From Celeribacter naphthalenivorans (GTDB taxonomy: Bacteria > Pseudomonadota > Alphaproteobacteria > Rhodobacterales > Rhodobacteraceae): a DNA stretch of 64,000 bases. Positions 36,255 to 45,683 of the stretch are shown piece after piece. Location of the stretch: the NCBI RefSeq assembly GCF_020524585.1, contig NZ_JAIVLK010000005.1, forward strand, positions 310,001-374,000, given 5' to 3'. The notes under the pieces are model-generated. The model was given only the letters and a program-made list of their open reading frames with translations. It made no database searches and had not been told where the DNA came from. The first letter of the stretch is position 1, and each line of letters starts with the position of its first letter. Both the position numbers and the translations under genes were made by a program.

Positions 36255-37427
36255 TCAGAGCCGGATCACATCGACCGTTTCGCCTGCTTCACGCGCCGGA
36301 TCATGCGGTGGACGCACCAAAAGCGCGTTGGCGTTAGAAAGGATCGACAGAAGCGAGCTGTCCTGACGCGCGAAGGGCTGAACACCCTCTGCTGTCAAAA
36401 TGGCGCGCATGTAATGTTCGCGCGGGCCGTTCTCGGTCACGGGCTGCAACAGTACGGCGTTCTGGCGCGGCGCGGCTTGGGGCGGCAGACCTTGCAGCGC
36501 GTCAAGCACGGGCAGCATGAACAGACGCGCGGTGATCATCGCGGAGACCGGATTGCCGGGCAGGCCCAGCATCACGGTGTCGCCCAGACGTCCGGCCATC
36601 AGAGGTTTGCCGGGGCGCATGGCGACTTTGTAAAAGGCGCGCTCCATGCCCAGCTCTTCGACCACCTTGCCGACCAGATCGTGATCGCCCACCGAGGCGC
36701 CGCCGATCGAGACGATCACATCCGCCTCCATCGCCATCTCAAAAGTCGCGCGCAGCAGGGTCATGTCATCGGGGGCGATTGGCAACATCCGTGCGATGCC
36801 GCCCGCTTGCTCGACCATGGCGGCCAATCCGAACGCGTTGGAAGCGATGATTTGCGAGGGGCCGGGTGTTTCGCCGGGCAGCACCAGTTCATCACCCGTC
36901 GAGATGATCGCCACCACGGGACGACGCCCGACGGAGACCTCGGCATGGTTCATCGCGGCCAAAAGCGCGACATCCTGCGGTGAGAGGCGGCGGGGGGCGG
37001 TGAGGCCATCGGTGGGGCTGAAATCATTGCCAGCGGGGCGGATGTTGCGATTGTCAGAGGGCGTGCAGGTGAGCGTGATGCGGTCGCCGTCGCGGCTGAC
37101 GTCCTCTTGGATGATCACGCGATCTGCGCCTGCGGGCAGGGGGGCACCGGTGAAAATCCGCACGGCGGTGCCTTGGCTTACCGTGCCGGAAAACCCATGT
37201 CCGGCGGCGCTTTCACCGATCACCTCAAAACCCGCGCCCGCGGTGGTATCGGCATCGCGCACCGCATAGCCGTCCATCGCGGAGGCATCGAAAGGCGGCT
37301 GCACCAGACGGGCCATCGCGGTCTCCGCCAGAACCCGGCCAGAGGCCGCGCGCAAAGGCACGGTCTCGCGGTCCAATGGCGTGCAAAGCGCAAACAAATG
37401 CGCGAGGGCGTCCTGAACGGAAATCAT
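36255..37427 (-). CDS. moeA: Molybdopterin molybdenumtransferase
   Basis: A 390-residue MoeA that inserts molybdate into adenylylated molybdopterin. Recognisable are QPPFDASAMDGYAVRDAD, RIFTGAPLPAGAD with the IIQEDV segment, VAIISTGDELVLPGE and the GGASVGDHDLV active-site loop. It starts one base after the moaC stop, so trpC, moaC and moeA are one operon. The usual link moaC-moeA is kept. Its end is 494 bases from the lexA start. Confidence 0.95.
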   Translation of the reverse strand: MISVQDALAHLFALCTPLDRETVPLRAASGRVLAETAMARLVQPPFDASAMDGYAVRDADTTAGAGFEVIGESAAGHGFSGTVSQGTAVRIFTGAPLPAGADRVIIQEDVSRDGDRITLTCTPSDNRNIRPAGNDFSPTDGLTAPRRLSPQDVALLAAMNHAEVSVGRRPVVAIISTGDELVLPGETPGPSQIIASNAFGLAAMVEQAGGIARMLPIAPDDMTLLRATFEMAMEADVIVSIGGASVGDHDLVGKVVEELGMERAFYKVAMRPGKPLMAGRLGDTVMLGLPGNPVSAMITARLFMLPVLDALQGLPPQAAPRQNAVLLQPVTENGPREHYMRAILTAEGVQPFARQDSSLLSILSNANALLVRPPHDPAREAGETVDVIRL

Positions 37428-37428
37428 G

Positions 37429-37905
37429 TCAGTCTCTTTCGTAGATGCCGGATTTGCCGCCTTCTTTGCGCAACAGACGGGTGTGGACGATCTCCATGCC
37501 CTTTTCGGCGGCTTTGAGCATGTCATAGACGGTGAGTGCTGCGACACTGGCGGCGGTGAGCGCCTCCATCTCGACACCCGTCTGACCAGAGGTCTTGACG
37601 GTGGCGCGAATGCGAATGCCCGGCAAGGTGGCGTCCGGTTCGAGATCGAGCGTCACCTTGGTGATCGGCAGCGGGTGGCACAGCGGGATCAGATCGGAGG
37701 TGCGTTTCGCGCCCATGATGCCCGCGAGCCGCGCGACGCCCAGAACATCGCCCTTTTTCGCCGTGCCTTCGGTGACGAGCGCCAGCGTTTCCGGCGTCAT
37801 CTTCACGGCGCTCTCGGCGGTGGCGAGGCGGTCGGTGACGGCTTTGCCGGAGACATCGACCATATGGGCGTTGCCGTCCCCGTCGAAATGCGTGAGCTCC
37901 GCCAT
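37429..37905 (-). CDS. moaC: Cyclic pyranopterin monophosphate synthase accessory protein MoaC
   Basis: A 158-residue MoaC that forms cyclic pyranopterin monophosphate from the MoaA product. Conserved parts are [35 protein letters not shown] and [20 protein letters not shown]. The ATG overlaps the trpC stop by one base in the shared stop/start sequence TCATGA-type context, so translation is coupled to trpC. Length and motifs are normal. Confidence 0.95.
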   Translation of the reverse strand: MAELTHFDGDGNAHMVDVSGKAVTDRLATAESAVKMTPETLALVTEGTAKKGDVLGVARLAGIMGAKRTSDLIPLCHPLPITKVTLDLEPDATLPGIRIRATVKTSGQTGVEMEALTAASVAALTVYDMLKAAEKGMEIVHTRLLRKEGGKSGIYERD

Positions 37906-38705
37906 CAGGCTGGCACCGGATTGGCGAGCAGGGCCTTGGTCGCGGCCTCGACATCGTCTTGGCGCATCAGGCTTTCGCCGATGAGGAAGCACCGCGCGCC
38001 ATAGTCGGCCATATCGGCGAGATCTTCGGGCGTGAACAGCCCGCTTTCGCACACCAGAGTCCGATCCGCTGGCGACAGTTTCGACAGCTCGCGCGTGGTG
38101 TCGAGCGTGGTCTCGAAGGTCTTCAGATTGCGGTTGTTGACGCCCAGCAGCGGGGATTTGAGCTTCAGAGCGCGCTCCAACTCCTCGGCATCATGCACCT
38201 CGATCAGCACATCTATGCCATAGCCAAAGGCCGCATCTTCCAGCTCGGCGGCCAGCGCGTCCTCGACGGAGGCCATGATGATCAGGATCGCGTCGGCACC
38301 CCAAGCGCGGGCCTCGGCCACCTGATAGGTGTCATACATGAAGTCCTTGCGCAGCACCGGAAGCGAGACCTCGGCGCGGGCCTGTTTCAAAAACTCCGGC
38401 GAGCCTTGGAACGACGGCGTGTCGGTCAGGACGGACAAGCACGTCGCACCACCGGCCTCATAGGCGCGGGCGATGGCGGGCGGGTTGAAATCCGGGCGGA
38501 TGAGGCCCTTTGACGGGGAGGCCTTTTTGACCTCCGCGATCAGGCCGTAGCCGGTTTGCGCAGCGGATTGCAATGCGGTGGCAAAGCCTCGCGTGGGGCT
38601 TTGCTCGGCGGCCTGCGCCTCAAGGTCGGAAAGCGCCACGGCGGCTTTGGCGGCGGCGACTTCTTCGAGCTTATAGGCTTTGATTTTATCGAGAACATTG
38701 GACAT
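37905..38705 (-). CDS. trpC: Indole-3-glycerol phosphate synthase
   Basis: A 266-residue TIM-barrel enzyme that closes the indole ring in tryptophan synthesis. Marks are [43 protein letters not shown] and [12 protein letters not shown]. It heads the trpC-moaC-moeA operon here. In Rhodobacter sphaeroides trpG, trpD and trpC are contiguous; here trpD and trpG lie 10.5 kb away in the same direction, separated by an island of unrelated genes, so trpC must have gained its own promoter in the 214 bases upstream. Confidence 0.95.
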   Translation of the reverse strand: MSNVLDKIKAYKLEEVAAAKAAVALSDLEAQAAEQSPTRGFATALQSAAQTGYGLIAEVKKASPSKGLIRPDFNPPAIARAYEAGGATCLSVLTDTPSFQGSPEFLKQARAEVSLPVLRKDFMYDTYQVAEARAWGADAILIIMASVEDALAAELEDAAFGYGIDVLIEVHDAEELERALKLKSPLLGVNNRNLKTFETTLDTTRELSKLSPADRTLVCESGLFTPEDLADMADYGARCFLIGESLMRQDDVEAATKALLANPVPA

Positions 38706-38919
38706 GCGCCTGTGATACAGGGCGGCGCGGACTAAGGGAAGACGGCAGAGGCGCGGCGGCGCGGGAATTATTGAGAACATTTTGAGGGTAGTCATTCAAC
38801 AATAAGATCATTTTGTTGTCAGTGGCGGTTTCGTAATCTCTGGTCATCGAAGGGGCGCAATACCGCAGACCTTTCGCAACCACTTGTAAACGTTACGAAA
38901 TACAGCTTGGAGATCACCC

Positions 38920-39957
38920 ATGTTCCGCATCAAAACGCTCACCTCCGCTCTGGCGCTCGGTTTTGCTCTGGCAACGCCCTCTTTCGCACAAGGTGTTCAG
39001 GAAGCCCCCTCGACCGTCGGCGCCACCTATGTGCCCGAATCCGCCACAAAGGCCCTTGCGCCGGGCGAGAAAATCGAAAACCTCTTCAACAAAAACGTCT
39101 CTCAGGACTACATCCTGCAAAAGCTGACGGACCGGGTGTATTTCTACCAGCACCAGTTCTACGGCACGATCTTTTACGTCGGTGACGAAGGCGTGTTTAT
39201 GATCGACGCGCTCGAAGGCAGCGCCGACACGCTTAAGGCCGCCGTGGCTGAGGTCACCGACCTGCCGATCACCGCGATCCTCTATTCTCACGACCACGCC
39301 GACCACATCGCCGATGCGGCCAAACTGTTGGAAAGCTTCCCGGATGCGCGTGTCATCGCGACTGAGGCCACCGTGCATGTGATGGACGAGACCGGCTCCA
39401 ACCTGCCGCGCCCGACCGAGGTGATCTCGCCGGACGTCAACAGCTTTGCCTTCGAGGATTTGACCGTCCGCGTCGTGCCCTTCGCCGAGACCGCCCACGC
39501 CCATGACCACGCGATCTATGTGCTCGAAGGCACCGGCGTCGTGCATGTGCCGGACGTGATCAACCCGGATCAGCCGCCGTTCTGGTCCTTTGCGGGCGCC
39601 GAAGGCTACATGGGCTATTCCGACATGATCGACCACATTGGCGATCTGGAGTGGGACTACCTGTCGGGCGGTCACGGCAACGTCGGCTCGCGCGCCGATG
39701 TGGAGTTCTATCAGACCTTCCTCGATGATCTCGAAGCCGCCGTTGGCGAAGCGCTCGGCAACGTGCCGTGGGGCGCAGGTCTCGAGCACCCCGAAGAGCT
39801 GAACGCCCACACCGCCTATCTGTCGAACTGGATCGCAGAGATCGGCAAATACGCCACCAACGTGCTGCGTCCGAAATACGGTGAGTATTACGGCTTTGAA
39901 TACGCCACGCCGAAAAACGCCGAACTGGTGGGCATGTATATGTTCTCCTACCGCTAA
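38920..39957 (+). CDS. Exported metallo-beta-lactamase-fold protein
   Basis: A 345-residue protein with a signal peptide (cleavage after PSFA, residue 23). The MBL metal motif is LYSHDHADH (His124, His126, Asp128, His129); further ligands are likely at Asp192-region HAHDHAIYV and in LSGGHGNVG. It resembles quinoprotein relay and alkyl-hydrolase type MBL proteins rather than antibiotic-destroying lactamases; the substrate is unknown. ATG follows GGAGATCACCC. The stop codon TAA is the first three bases of repeat copy B. It is convergent with the P450 gene. Confidence 0.82.
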   Translation: MFRIKTLTSALALGFALATPSFAQGVQEAPSTVGATYVPESATKALAPGEKIENLFNKNVSQDYILQKLTDRVYFYQHQFYGTIFYVGDEGVFMIDALEGSADTLKAAVAEVTDLPITAILYSHDHADHIADAAKLLESFPDARVIATEATVHVMDETGSNLPRPTEVISPDVNSFAFEDLTVRVVPFAETAHAHDHAIYVLEGTGVVHVPDVINPDQPPFWSFAGAEGYMGYSDMIDHIGDLEWDYLSGGHGNVGSRADVEFYQTFLDDLEAAVGEALGNVPWGAGLEHPEELNAHTAYLSNWIAEIGKYATNVLRPKYGEYYGFEYATPKNAELVGMYMFSYR

Positions 39958-40069
39958 AGCGTTTCTCAAAAAACTTGAGGCACTCAATTTTTGAGAAACG
40001 GAGCAATATCAATTCAGTGTGGCAAGGTTTTTCGCTCAATCTGATTCAGATTAAACGAAAAACGCTTTA
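39955..40069. repeat. 115-bp dispersed palindromic element, copy B
   Basis: Same length as copy A (13817-13931), with seven substitutions and no gaps. The terminal repeats are TAAAGCGTTTCTC and GAAAAACGCTTTA, one mismatch. In the left hairpin T-to-C in one arm is matched by A-to-G in the other, keeping the pair. The first three bases are the stop codon of the MBL-fold gene, so the element provides or replaces the end of that gene. Confidence 0.85.
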
Positions 40070-40132
40070 AAGCGGGCAACTTATCAGGCCCCTTTCTGGT
40101 CACGGACCAGGGCCAGAGAGGGTAAAACAAAG

Positions 40133-40159
40133 ACGCACCGGGAGTATGTCTCGGTGCGT
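40133..40159 (+). terminator. Terminator of the MBL-fold gene
   Basis: ACGCACCG / CGGTGCGT is an 8-bp stem with an 11-base loop, followed by a T run to 40165. Confidence 0.75.
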
Positions 40160-40185
40160 TTTTTTGCGTTTTATTTTACAGGAGT

Positions 40186-41367
40186 TCAGGCCGTGACCAT
40201 GAGCTTTGCCAGCCCATGGAAATGCCAGGTGTCGGCATATCTGGGCGTCTCGGTCAGGCGCAGATTGGGGTAACGTTCGAACAACCGGGGCAGGGCGACA
40301 CGCATCTCCAGACGGGCCAAAGGCGCGCCGACACAGAAATGGATGCCCGCGCCGAAAGCGGCGTTCTGTTTTGCCTTGCGGCTCGGATCGAACCGGTTGG
40401 GATCGTCCCAAGTGTCATCATCGCGGCCCGCAGCGGCCAGCAAAAGCCCGATCTTGTCGCCGCGTTTCAGCGCCTCGCCCAGAAAGACCGTGTCCTCATA
40501 GACCCAACGCTGAAACAGATGCAGCGGCGGGTCATAGCGCAAAAGCTCCTCGATGGTGCCGTCGATCTTTTCGTCTGAGAGAAATTCCCGCGGCGTCTCC
40601 TGCTCCAACAGTGTCTTTACCGCAAGGCCAAGGCTGTGCACGGTCGCCTCATGGCCCGCGTTCAACAGCAGGATACAGGTGGTGATCAGCTCATCCGTGG
40701 TCAGTTTCTCGCCCTCGGATTCCGCAGCGATCAGCGAGGTGATCAGATCGTCTGCCGCTTGCGAGCGGCGCGTTTCGACGTAAGAGCGCATGAAATCTGA
40801 GAACTCGGTGGCGGCCTGTGAGGCGGCCTCTTCGATCTGCCGCGTGCGGTTGGGCGTGTAGACCGCGACCATGGCGTTGGACCAGGTGAGCAATTGCTCA
40901 GACATCTCCTCTGGCACGCCCAAAAGGCGACAGATGATCCGCACCGGCACCATTTTGGCAAACGTGGGCATGAGGTCGAACGCGCCGTCCGGAAAACGAT
41001 CCATCAGGTCGTTCACGATCTCTTCGAGATCGGGCACCAGCGCCCGGATTCGCCGCGAGGTAAAGGCGCGCAGCACCAGAGACCGCAGCCGCTTGTGCCT
41101 GTCACCTTCGAGTTCGAGCATCGAGTGATCTTCAATGTCGTAAAAGGCGCGCAGATGGTCGGGAATGTCGGGCGCGAATCCCTCCGGCGCCTCGCGGCCA
41201 AAGCGGTTGTCCCGAAGCGCCATCGACACCCCATCATAGCCCGCAATCACCGGCAGATTGAGGTCCTCCCAGAACACCATTTTGCCGCCCACACGCAAGC
41301 GGTCGTAAAACGGGTAGGGGTTCTGGACAAAGGCGGGATCGTTCGGGGCGCAGGAAAAACGTTTCAT
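40186..41367 (-). CDS. Cytochrome P450
   Basis: A 393-residue class I bacterial P450. The haem cysteine is Cys345 in FGAGIHFCVGAPLARLE; the ExxR motif is Glu274-Arg277 (EELLR); the I-helix reads LLNAGHEATVHS, with Glu-Ala-Thr in place of the usual acid-Thr pair. It oxidises an unknown substrate and would need a ferredoxin and reductase, which are not adjacent. ATG 41367 follows AGGGG closely. The frame stays open upstream through antisense of the sensor kinase and is not coding there. Confidence 0.9.
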   Translation of the reverse strand: MKRFSCAPNDPAFVQNPYPFYDRLRVGGKMVFWEDLNLPVIAGYDGVSMALRDNRFGREAPEGFAPDIPDHLRAFYDIEDHSMLELEGDRHKRLRSLVLRAFTSRRIRALVPDLEEIVNDLMDRFPDGAFDLMPTFAKMVPVRIICRLLGVPEEMSEQLLTWSNAMVAVYTPNRTRQIEEAASQAATEFSDFMRSYVETRRSQAADDLITSLIAAESEGEKLTTDELITTCILLLNAGHEATVHSLGLAVKTLLEQETPREFLSDEKIDGTIEELLRYDPPLHLFQRWVYEDTVFLGEALKRGDKIGLLLAAAGRDDDTWDDPNRFDPSRKAKQNAAFGAGIHFCVGAPLARLEMRVALPRLFERYPNLRLTETPRYADTWHFHGLAKLMVTA

Positions 41368-41427
41368 AGCCCCTGTTTGACTGCGAAGTGCTTTTATTTG
41401 CAAGCGGGGTTTTCTACTCTCTCTTTT

Positions 41428-43239
41428 ATGACGACCAAGACCGCTCTCCCGGAGGATACCCCCGCGTCCCTGCGCCATCGCCTGTTCTGGGCGCTGGGCG
41501 GGGTGTTGGCCGTGGCGCTCTTGGGGCTGGTGGTCTTTGCCTTGAGCGTTCGCGCCGAATTGGATCAGGCCAGCGCGCGCGGCTCTTCCGATCTGGCGTT
41601 GGCTGCCGACCGTTTGACCACGGGGTTGCAACGGTATCGCGAGTTGGCGGTGTTTCTCTCGGATCATCCGACGGTTCTGGCACTGGTCTTTGCGCAATCG
41701 CCGGGCGAAAGCCCGAGGCAAGCGACCTCGGATCTGTTGCAGGGGCTCGCTGACAAGACCGGCGCGCATTCTCTTATGGTGGTTGGCGGAGACGGAGGGC
41801 TTTTGGCCGCCGCCGGAGAGGACCGCCTGCCCAAAGGCACCCGCGCCGCGGTGACGCGCGCGATGGACGGCGCTTTGGGGGTCGCGCATTTCGTCGATCT
41901 CGAAGGCCGCAGGCGCTATGTCTTCGCCGCCCCCGTGTTCTCTCCCGGCGGTCCGGCAGAGGGCGCCGTGGTGGTCAATGTCGACATCGGGCTCTTGGAA
42001 TGGGGCTGGCCGACGGAGGCCTCCGCGATCTATTTCACCGATCAATATGGCGTGGTCTTTGTGTCCAACCGCTCGGAACTCGTGCTGCGCGGAGGCAGTG
42101 CCGGGCCTTTGCCCGTCACTCATACATATAATGTCTCCGGCCATGACCTCTGGCGCCATGAGGCCGGGCCCTATATCCCGTCGCCCGCGCTGCATCTGAC
42201 CCGGCCCTTGCCGGTTGTGGGGCTTGAGGCGGAGCTGTTGATGGACCTGCGCCCTGTGCTTGGGATTGCGGGGTTGCAAGCCGGGATGGCCTCGGCGCTC
42301 GCACTGGTCTTCGCGGCCTTTCTGTTTTTCGCGATGGAGCGGCGGCGGACCTTGGCGGAGGCCAACGCGCGGCTGGAGGCCCGTGTCGCGGCCCGCACCG
42401 AGGCCTTGGAATTGGCGAACCGCGAGTTGCAACATGAGGTCCACGAGCGTCACGAGGCCGAAGCCCGTCTCAAACGCGCGCAGGCCGATTTGGTGCAGGC
42501 CGGCAAGCTGTCTGCGCTGGGCGAAATGTCGGCGGGGATCAGCCATGAGCTGAACCAGCCTTTGATGGCGATCCGATCCTTTGCCGAAAATGCCCAGGCC
42601 TTTCTGGAACGCGAGAACCCCGCGAAGGCCGCCGACAATCTCGGCCGCATCTCCGAACTTGCCCGCCGGATGGGGCGTATTATCAAGAACTTGCGTGCCT
42701 TTGCCCGGCAAGAACCCGAGACGATCACCGATGTCGAACTGACCAGCGTGATTGAGGCCGCGCTAGAGATGACGCAGGCGAAAATCTCCAACGCGGGTGT
42801 GACGCTCGACTGGACGCCAGAGAAACAGATCTGGGTGCGCGGCGGCGAGGTGCGCTTGCAGCAGGTGGTGATGAACCTTCTGTCCAACGCGGTCGATGCG
42901 ATGAAGATCTCCTCTGAGACGGAAGAGGACGACAAACGCATCGAGATTCGCCTCACTCCCGGCGAGCCGACGCGCCTCACCATCGCGGACACTGGCCCTG
43001 GCATTTCCGAGCCTGAGAAAATCTTTGACCCGTTCTACACCACCAAAGAGGTCGGCGCCTCGGAAGGCATGGGGCTTGGCCTGTCGATTTCCTACGGGCT
43101 TGTGCAGAGTTTTGGCGGGCGTATTCGCGGCGAGAACCGATCTGGTGGCGGGGCCGTCTTCACCATAGAATTGCAGCCCGCCCAACGGGGTGAGCTGCAA
43201 CCGAAAACACCGGGGGAGAGCCTTGATGCCACATATTGA
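41428..43239 (+). CDS. dctB: DctB-like sensor histidine kinase
   Basis: A 603-residue membrane kinase. TM1 (about 17-40) and TM2 (about 279-302) flank a periplasmic double-Cache-type sensor; a coiled coil (305-360) leads to the kinase core, with phosphorylated His373 in GISHELNQPLMAIRSF, an N box (MNLLSNAVDAMK), G1 (DTGPGI) and G2 (GMGLGLSISYG). The HELNQPL form and layout match DctB, which senses C4-dicarboxylates. It overlaps the regulator gene by 14 bases and lies beside TRAP genes, so dicarboxylate sensing is likely. Confidence 0.88.
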   Translation: MTTKTALPEDTPASLRHRLFWALGGVLAVALLGLVVFALSVRAELDQASARGSSDLALAADRLTTGLQRYRELAVFLSDHPTVLALVFAQSPGESPRQATSDLLQGLADKTGAHSLMVVGGDGGLLAAAGEDRLPKGTRAAVTRAMDGALGVAHFVDLEGRRRYVFAAPVFSPGGPAEGAVVVNVDIGLLEWGWPTEASAIYFTDQYGVVFVSNRSELVLRGGSAGPLPVTHTYNVSGHDLWRHEAGPYIPSPALHLTRPLPVVGLEAELLMDLRPVLGIAGLQAGMASALALVFAAFLFFAMERRRTLAEANARLEARVAARTEALELANRELQHEVHERHEAEARLKRAQADLVQAGKLSALGEMSAGISHELNQPLMAIRSFAENAQAFLERENPAKAADNLGRISELARRMGRIIKNLRAFARQEPETITDVELTSVIEAALEMTQAKISNAGVTLDWTPEKQIWVRGGEVRLQQVVMNLLSNAVDAMKISSETEEDDKRIEIRLTPGEPTRLTIADTGPGISEPEKIFDPFYTTKEVGASEGMGLGLSISYGLVQSFGGRIRGENRSGGGAVFTIELQPAQRGELQPKTPGESLDATY

Positions 43240-44455
43240 TCGCGTGCTTTTGGTCGATGACGACGCCTCCGTGCGCGAGGCTTTGGGGCAGACGCTTGAG
43301 CTCGCGGACCTGACGGCCACGCTGGCGGGCAGCTATATCGAGGCCAAGGGCCACATTTCGCGCGATTTTCCCGGCGTGGTGATCTCCGACATTCGCATGC
43401 CGGGCAAGGACGGTTTCGCGCTTTTGGCCTATGCACAATCCGTGGACCAGGAGCTCCCCGTGATCCTCTTGACCGGTGAGGGCGATGTGCCCATGGCGGT
43501 GCGCGGCATCTCGGAAGGGGCCTTTGATTTTCTCGAAAAACCCTGCGCGCCCAAGGATTTGATCGCCGTGGTCGAGAAGGCGTTGAAGACCCGTTCTTTG
43601 GTGTTGGAAAACCGCCGCCTCAAACGACAGGTCGAACAGGGCGACGCCGCCGCGCGGCTCTTGCGCGGCTCTTCCGATCTGTCGAAACGCATGCGCGAAG
43701 AGGCCCGCGCGGTGGCGCGTTCTGCCGCCGATGTTCTGGTCACCGGCGAGCCGGGGGTGGGGACCGCGAAAATGGCCGAGGTCGTGCATCTTTTGTCCGC
43801 GGGTTCGATGGCGCCTTTCGTCAAATATCCGGCCTCCGTCATGACGGCCGAGACCCTGTCGCAGGCTTTCGCGGCCGCGAAAGGCGGGTCTGTGTTTCTC
43901 GATGAGATCGCAGGTCTGTCGTCGCCCGCGCAATTCGCGCTGTTGGAAGAGTTGGAACCCCACGACCGCCCGCGCCTCATTGCCGGGACCTATGCCGATC
44001 TCGGGGCCGCAGCCCGCGAGGGGCGGTTTTCGCCCGATCTCTTCTACCGGCTCGAGGCCGCCGTGATCCGCATCCCGCCCCTGCGCGAGCGCCGCGAGGA
44101 CATCCCGGTGCTGTTCCGCCACTACGTCAACATCGCCTGCGAACAATCCGACCTGCCGGTGCCGGAGATCACCTCAGAGGTGATTTCCAATCTCTTGGCG
44201 CAGGACTGGCCGGGCAACGCGCGCTCGCTGATGAACGCGGCGATGCGTTTTGCGATGGGGCTGACGGAAGGCGAGGCGCAGGAGGAGCTGGGCCTCTCGG
44301 AACAATTGGCGCAGGTCGAGCGCTCGCTTTTGATTGCGGCTTTGCAACGGCATCACGGCAATGCCACCGAGGCCGCGAAGGGCCTGAAACTGCCGCGCAA
44401 GACCTTCTACGACAAGCTGACGCGGCATGGGGTGAAGGCGGAGGTGTATCGGTAA
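43226..44455 (+). CDS. dctD: DctD-like NtrC-family response regulator with degenerate AAA+ domain
   Basis: A 409-residue protein. The receiver domain (1-120) has Asp11-12, phospho-acceptor Asp55 (VISDIRMPG) and Lys105. The central domain (about 145-345) keeps Walker B (GSVFLDEIAG) and SPDLFYRLEAAVIRIPPLRERREDI, but Walker A reads GEPGVGTAK, with Thr180 where the lysine should be, and the ELFGHEKGAFTGA region is missing. The C-terminal Fis-type helix-turn-helix is intact (GNATEAAKGLKLPRKTFYDKL). It is about 40 residues shorter than usual. It probably cannot drive sigma-54 polymerase and may act on sigma-70 promoters. Confidence 0.85.
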   Translation: MPHIDRVLLVDDDASVREALGQTLELADLTATLAGSYIEAKGHISRDFPGVVISDIRMPGKDGFALLAYAQSVDQELPVILLTGEGDVPMAVRGISEGAFDFLEKPCAPKDLIAVVEKALKTRSLVLENRRLKRQVEQGDAAARLLRGSSDLSKRMREEARAVARSAADVLVTGEPGVGTAKMAEVVHLLSAGSMAPFVKYPASVMTAETLSQAFAAAKGGSVFLDEIAGLSSPAQFALLEELEPHDRPRLIAGTYADLGAAAREGRFSPDLFYRLEAAVIRIPPLRERREDIPVLFRHYVNIACEQSDLPVPEITSEVISNLLAQDWPGNARSLMNAAMRFAMGLTEGEAQEELGLSEQLAQVERSLLIAALQRHHGNATEAAKGLKLPRKTFYDKLTRHGVKAEVYR

Positions 44456-44605
44456 GGGGGGGCACCACTGCGTTGAGCCTGATCGCGGTGCATGTTGCAA
44501 ACTGCAAAAGTATCGCCTGATACCTTGCTTCAGTGTGATGCAATCGGTCACCTGTCGCCAACCTCGGATGGTAGCAATCCGGGGTGGACTTTTGGGAGGT
44601 ACATC

Positions 44606-45607
44606 ATGAAATTTCTGACTTGCGCGCTGGTTTCCAGCGCCCTCATTTCGTCTGCCGGAACGGCCTTTGCGGCTTGCGATCCGGGCGAGATCGTCATCAA
44701 GTTCAGCCATATCGTCAACACGGACAAACACCCGAAAGGCATCGCGGCCTCTCTGTTGATGGAGAGGGTGAATGCCGAGATGGACGGCAAGGCCTGTATG
44801 GAGATGTATCCGAACGCCACGCTCTACAATGACGATCAGGTGCTCGAAGCCATGTTGCAAGGCGATGTGCAACTGGCCGCGCCGAGTCTGTCGAAGTTTG
44901 AGACCTTCACCAAGCAATTCCGCATTTTCGACCTGCCCTTCATGTTCAAGAACATCGAGGCTGTCGACGAGTTCCAAAACTCGGAGACCGGGCAAGCGAT
45001 GAAAGAGGGCATGGCGCGGCGCGGCCTTTTGGGGCTGGAGTTCTGGCACAATGGGCTGAAACAGATCACGGCGGACCGTCCGGTTGAAATGCCGGAGGAC
45101 CTCGAAGGTCTCAAAATGCGGGTGCAGCCCGCCGAGGTGATCATCGAACAGATGCGTGCGCTTAAGGCCAATCCGCAGCCGATGGCCTTCCCGGAGGTCT
45201 ATGGCGCGCTGCAGACTGGCGTGGTCGACGGCCAGCAGAACACCTATTCCAACATTTATGGTCAGAAATTCTTTGAGGTTCAGGACGGGGTGACGGAAAC
45301 CAACCACCTGCTGCTTGACTATATGGTCGTGACCTCGGTCGATTGGTGGGACAGCCTGCCCGAGGATGTGCGCACGCAATTCGGCACCATCCTGCATGAG
45401 GTGACTGTGGCCCGTAACGGCGAGTCCGAGCGTGTAAACATGGAGGCGAAACAGGGCATCCTCGATGCCGGTGGTGTGGTGCGCGAACTGACCGAAGACC
45501 AGCGTGCGGCCTGGGTCGAGGCGATGAAACCCGTCTGGGCGATCTTCGAAGAAGAGGTCGGCGCCGAAAACATTGCTGCAGCTCAGGAGATCAATGCGCG
45601 GCATTGA
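44606..45607 (+). CDS. dctP: TRAP transporter substrate-binding protein DctP (copy 1)
   Basis: A 333-residue periplasmic binding protein with a signal peptide ending GTAFA/ACD. The carboxylate-binding arginine is in LKMRVQPAEV, followed by FPEVYGALQTGVVDGQQNTYSN, the TRAP SBP core. GGGAGGT precedes ATG 44606. It is closely similar to the second copy over its whole length, with identical length. The 150-bp gap before it has no obvious DctD-type repeat. Substrate is likely a C4-dicarboxylate, judged from the kinase/regulator pair. Confidence 0.92.
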   Translation: MKFLTCALVSSALISSAGTAFAACDPGEIVIKFSHIVNTDKHPKGIAASLLMERVNAEMDGKACMEMYPNATLYNDDQVLEAMLQGDVQLAAPSLSKFETFTKQFRIFDLPFMFKNIEAVDEFQNSETGQAMKEGMARRGLLGLEFWHNGLKQITADRPVEMPEDLEGLKMRVQPAEVIIEQMRALKANPQPMAFPEVYGALQTGVVDGQQNTYSNIYGQKFFEVQDGVTETNHLLLDYMVVTSVDWWDSLPEDVRTQFGTILHEVTVARNGESERVNMEAKQGILDAGGVVRELTEDQRAAWVEAMKPVWAIFEEEVGAENIAAAQEINARH

Positions 45608-45634
45608 TCGCAGGACGGCCTTCTGAGTCGATCT

Positions 45635-45683
45635 GTGCGATTTTCCGCACATGCGCAATTTTCTTGCGTGCGGAAAATCGCAC
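45635..45683. promoter_or_regulatory. Perfect inverted repeat, DctD-like double operator
   Basis: GTGCGATTTTCCGCAC (45635-45650) and GTGCGGAAAATCGCAC (45668-45683) are exact reverse complements 17 bases apart, and each is a GTGCG-N6-CGCAC dyad of the kind bound by DctD in rhizobia (from memory). It lies between dctP copies 1 and 2, about 205 bases before the second start. As RNA it could also form a hairpin after copy 1, but no T run follows. Confidence 0.6.

Noticed and set aside
41368-42711. N-terminal extension of the P450 frame
   Set aside because: It is antisense to the dctB-like kinase and lacks P450 features; the normal P450 length is reached from ATG 41367.
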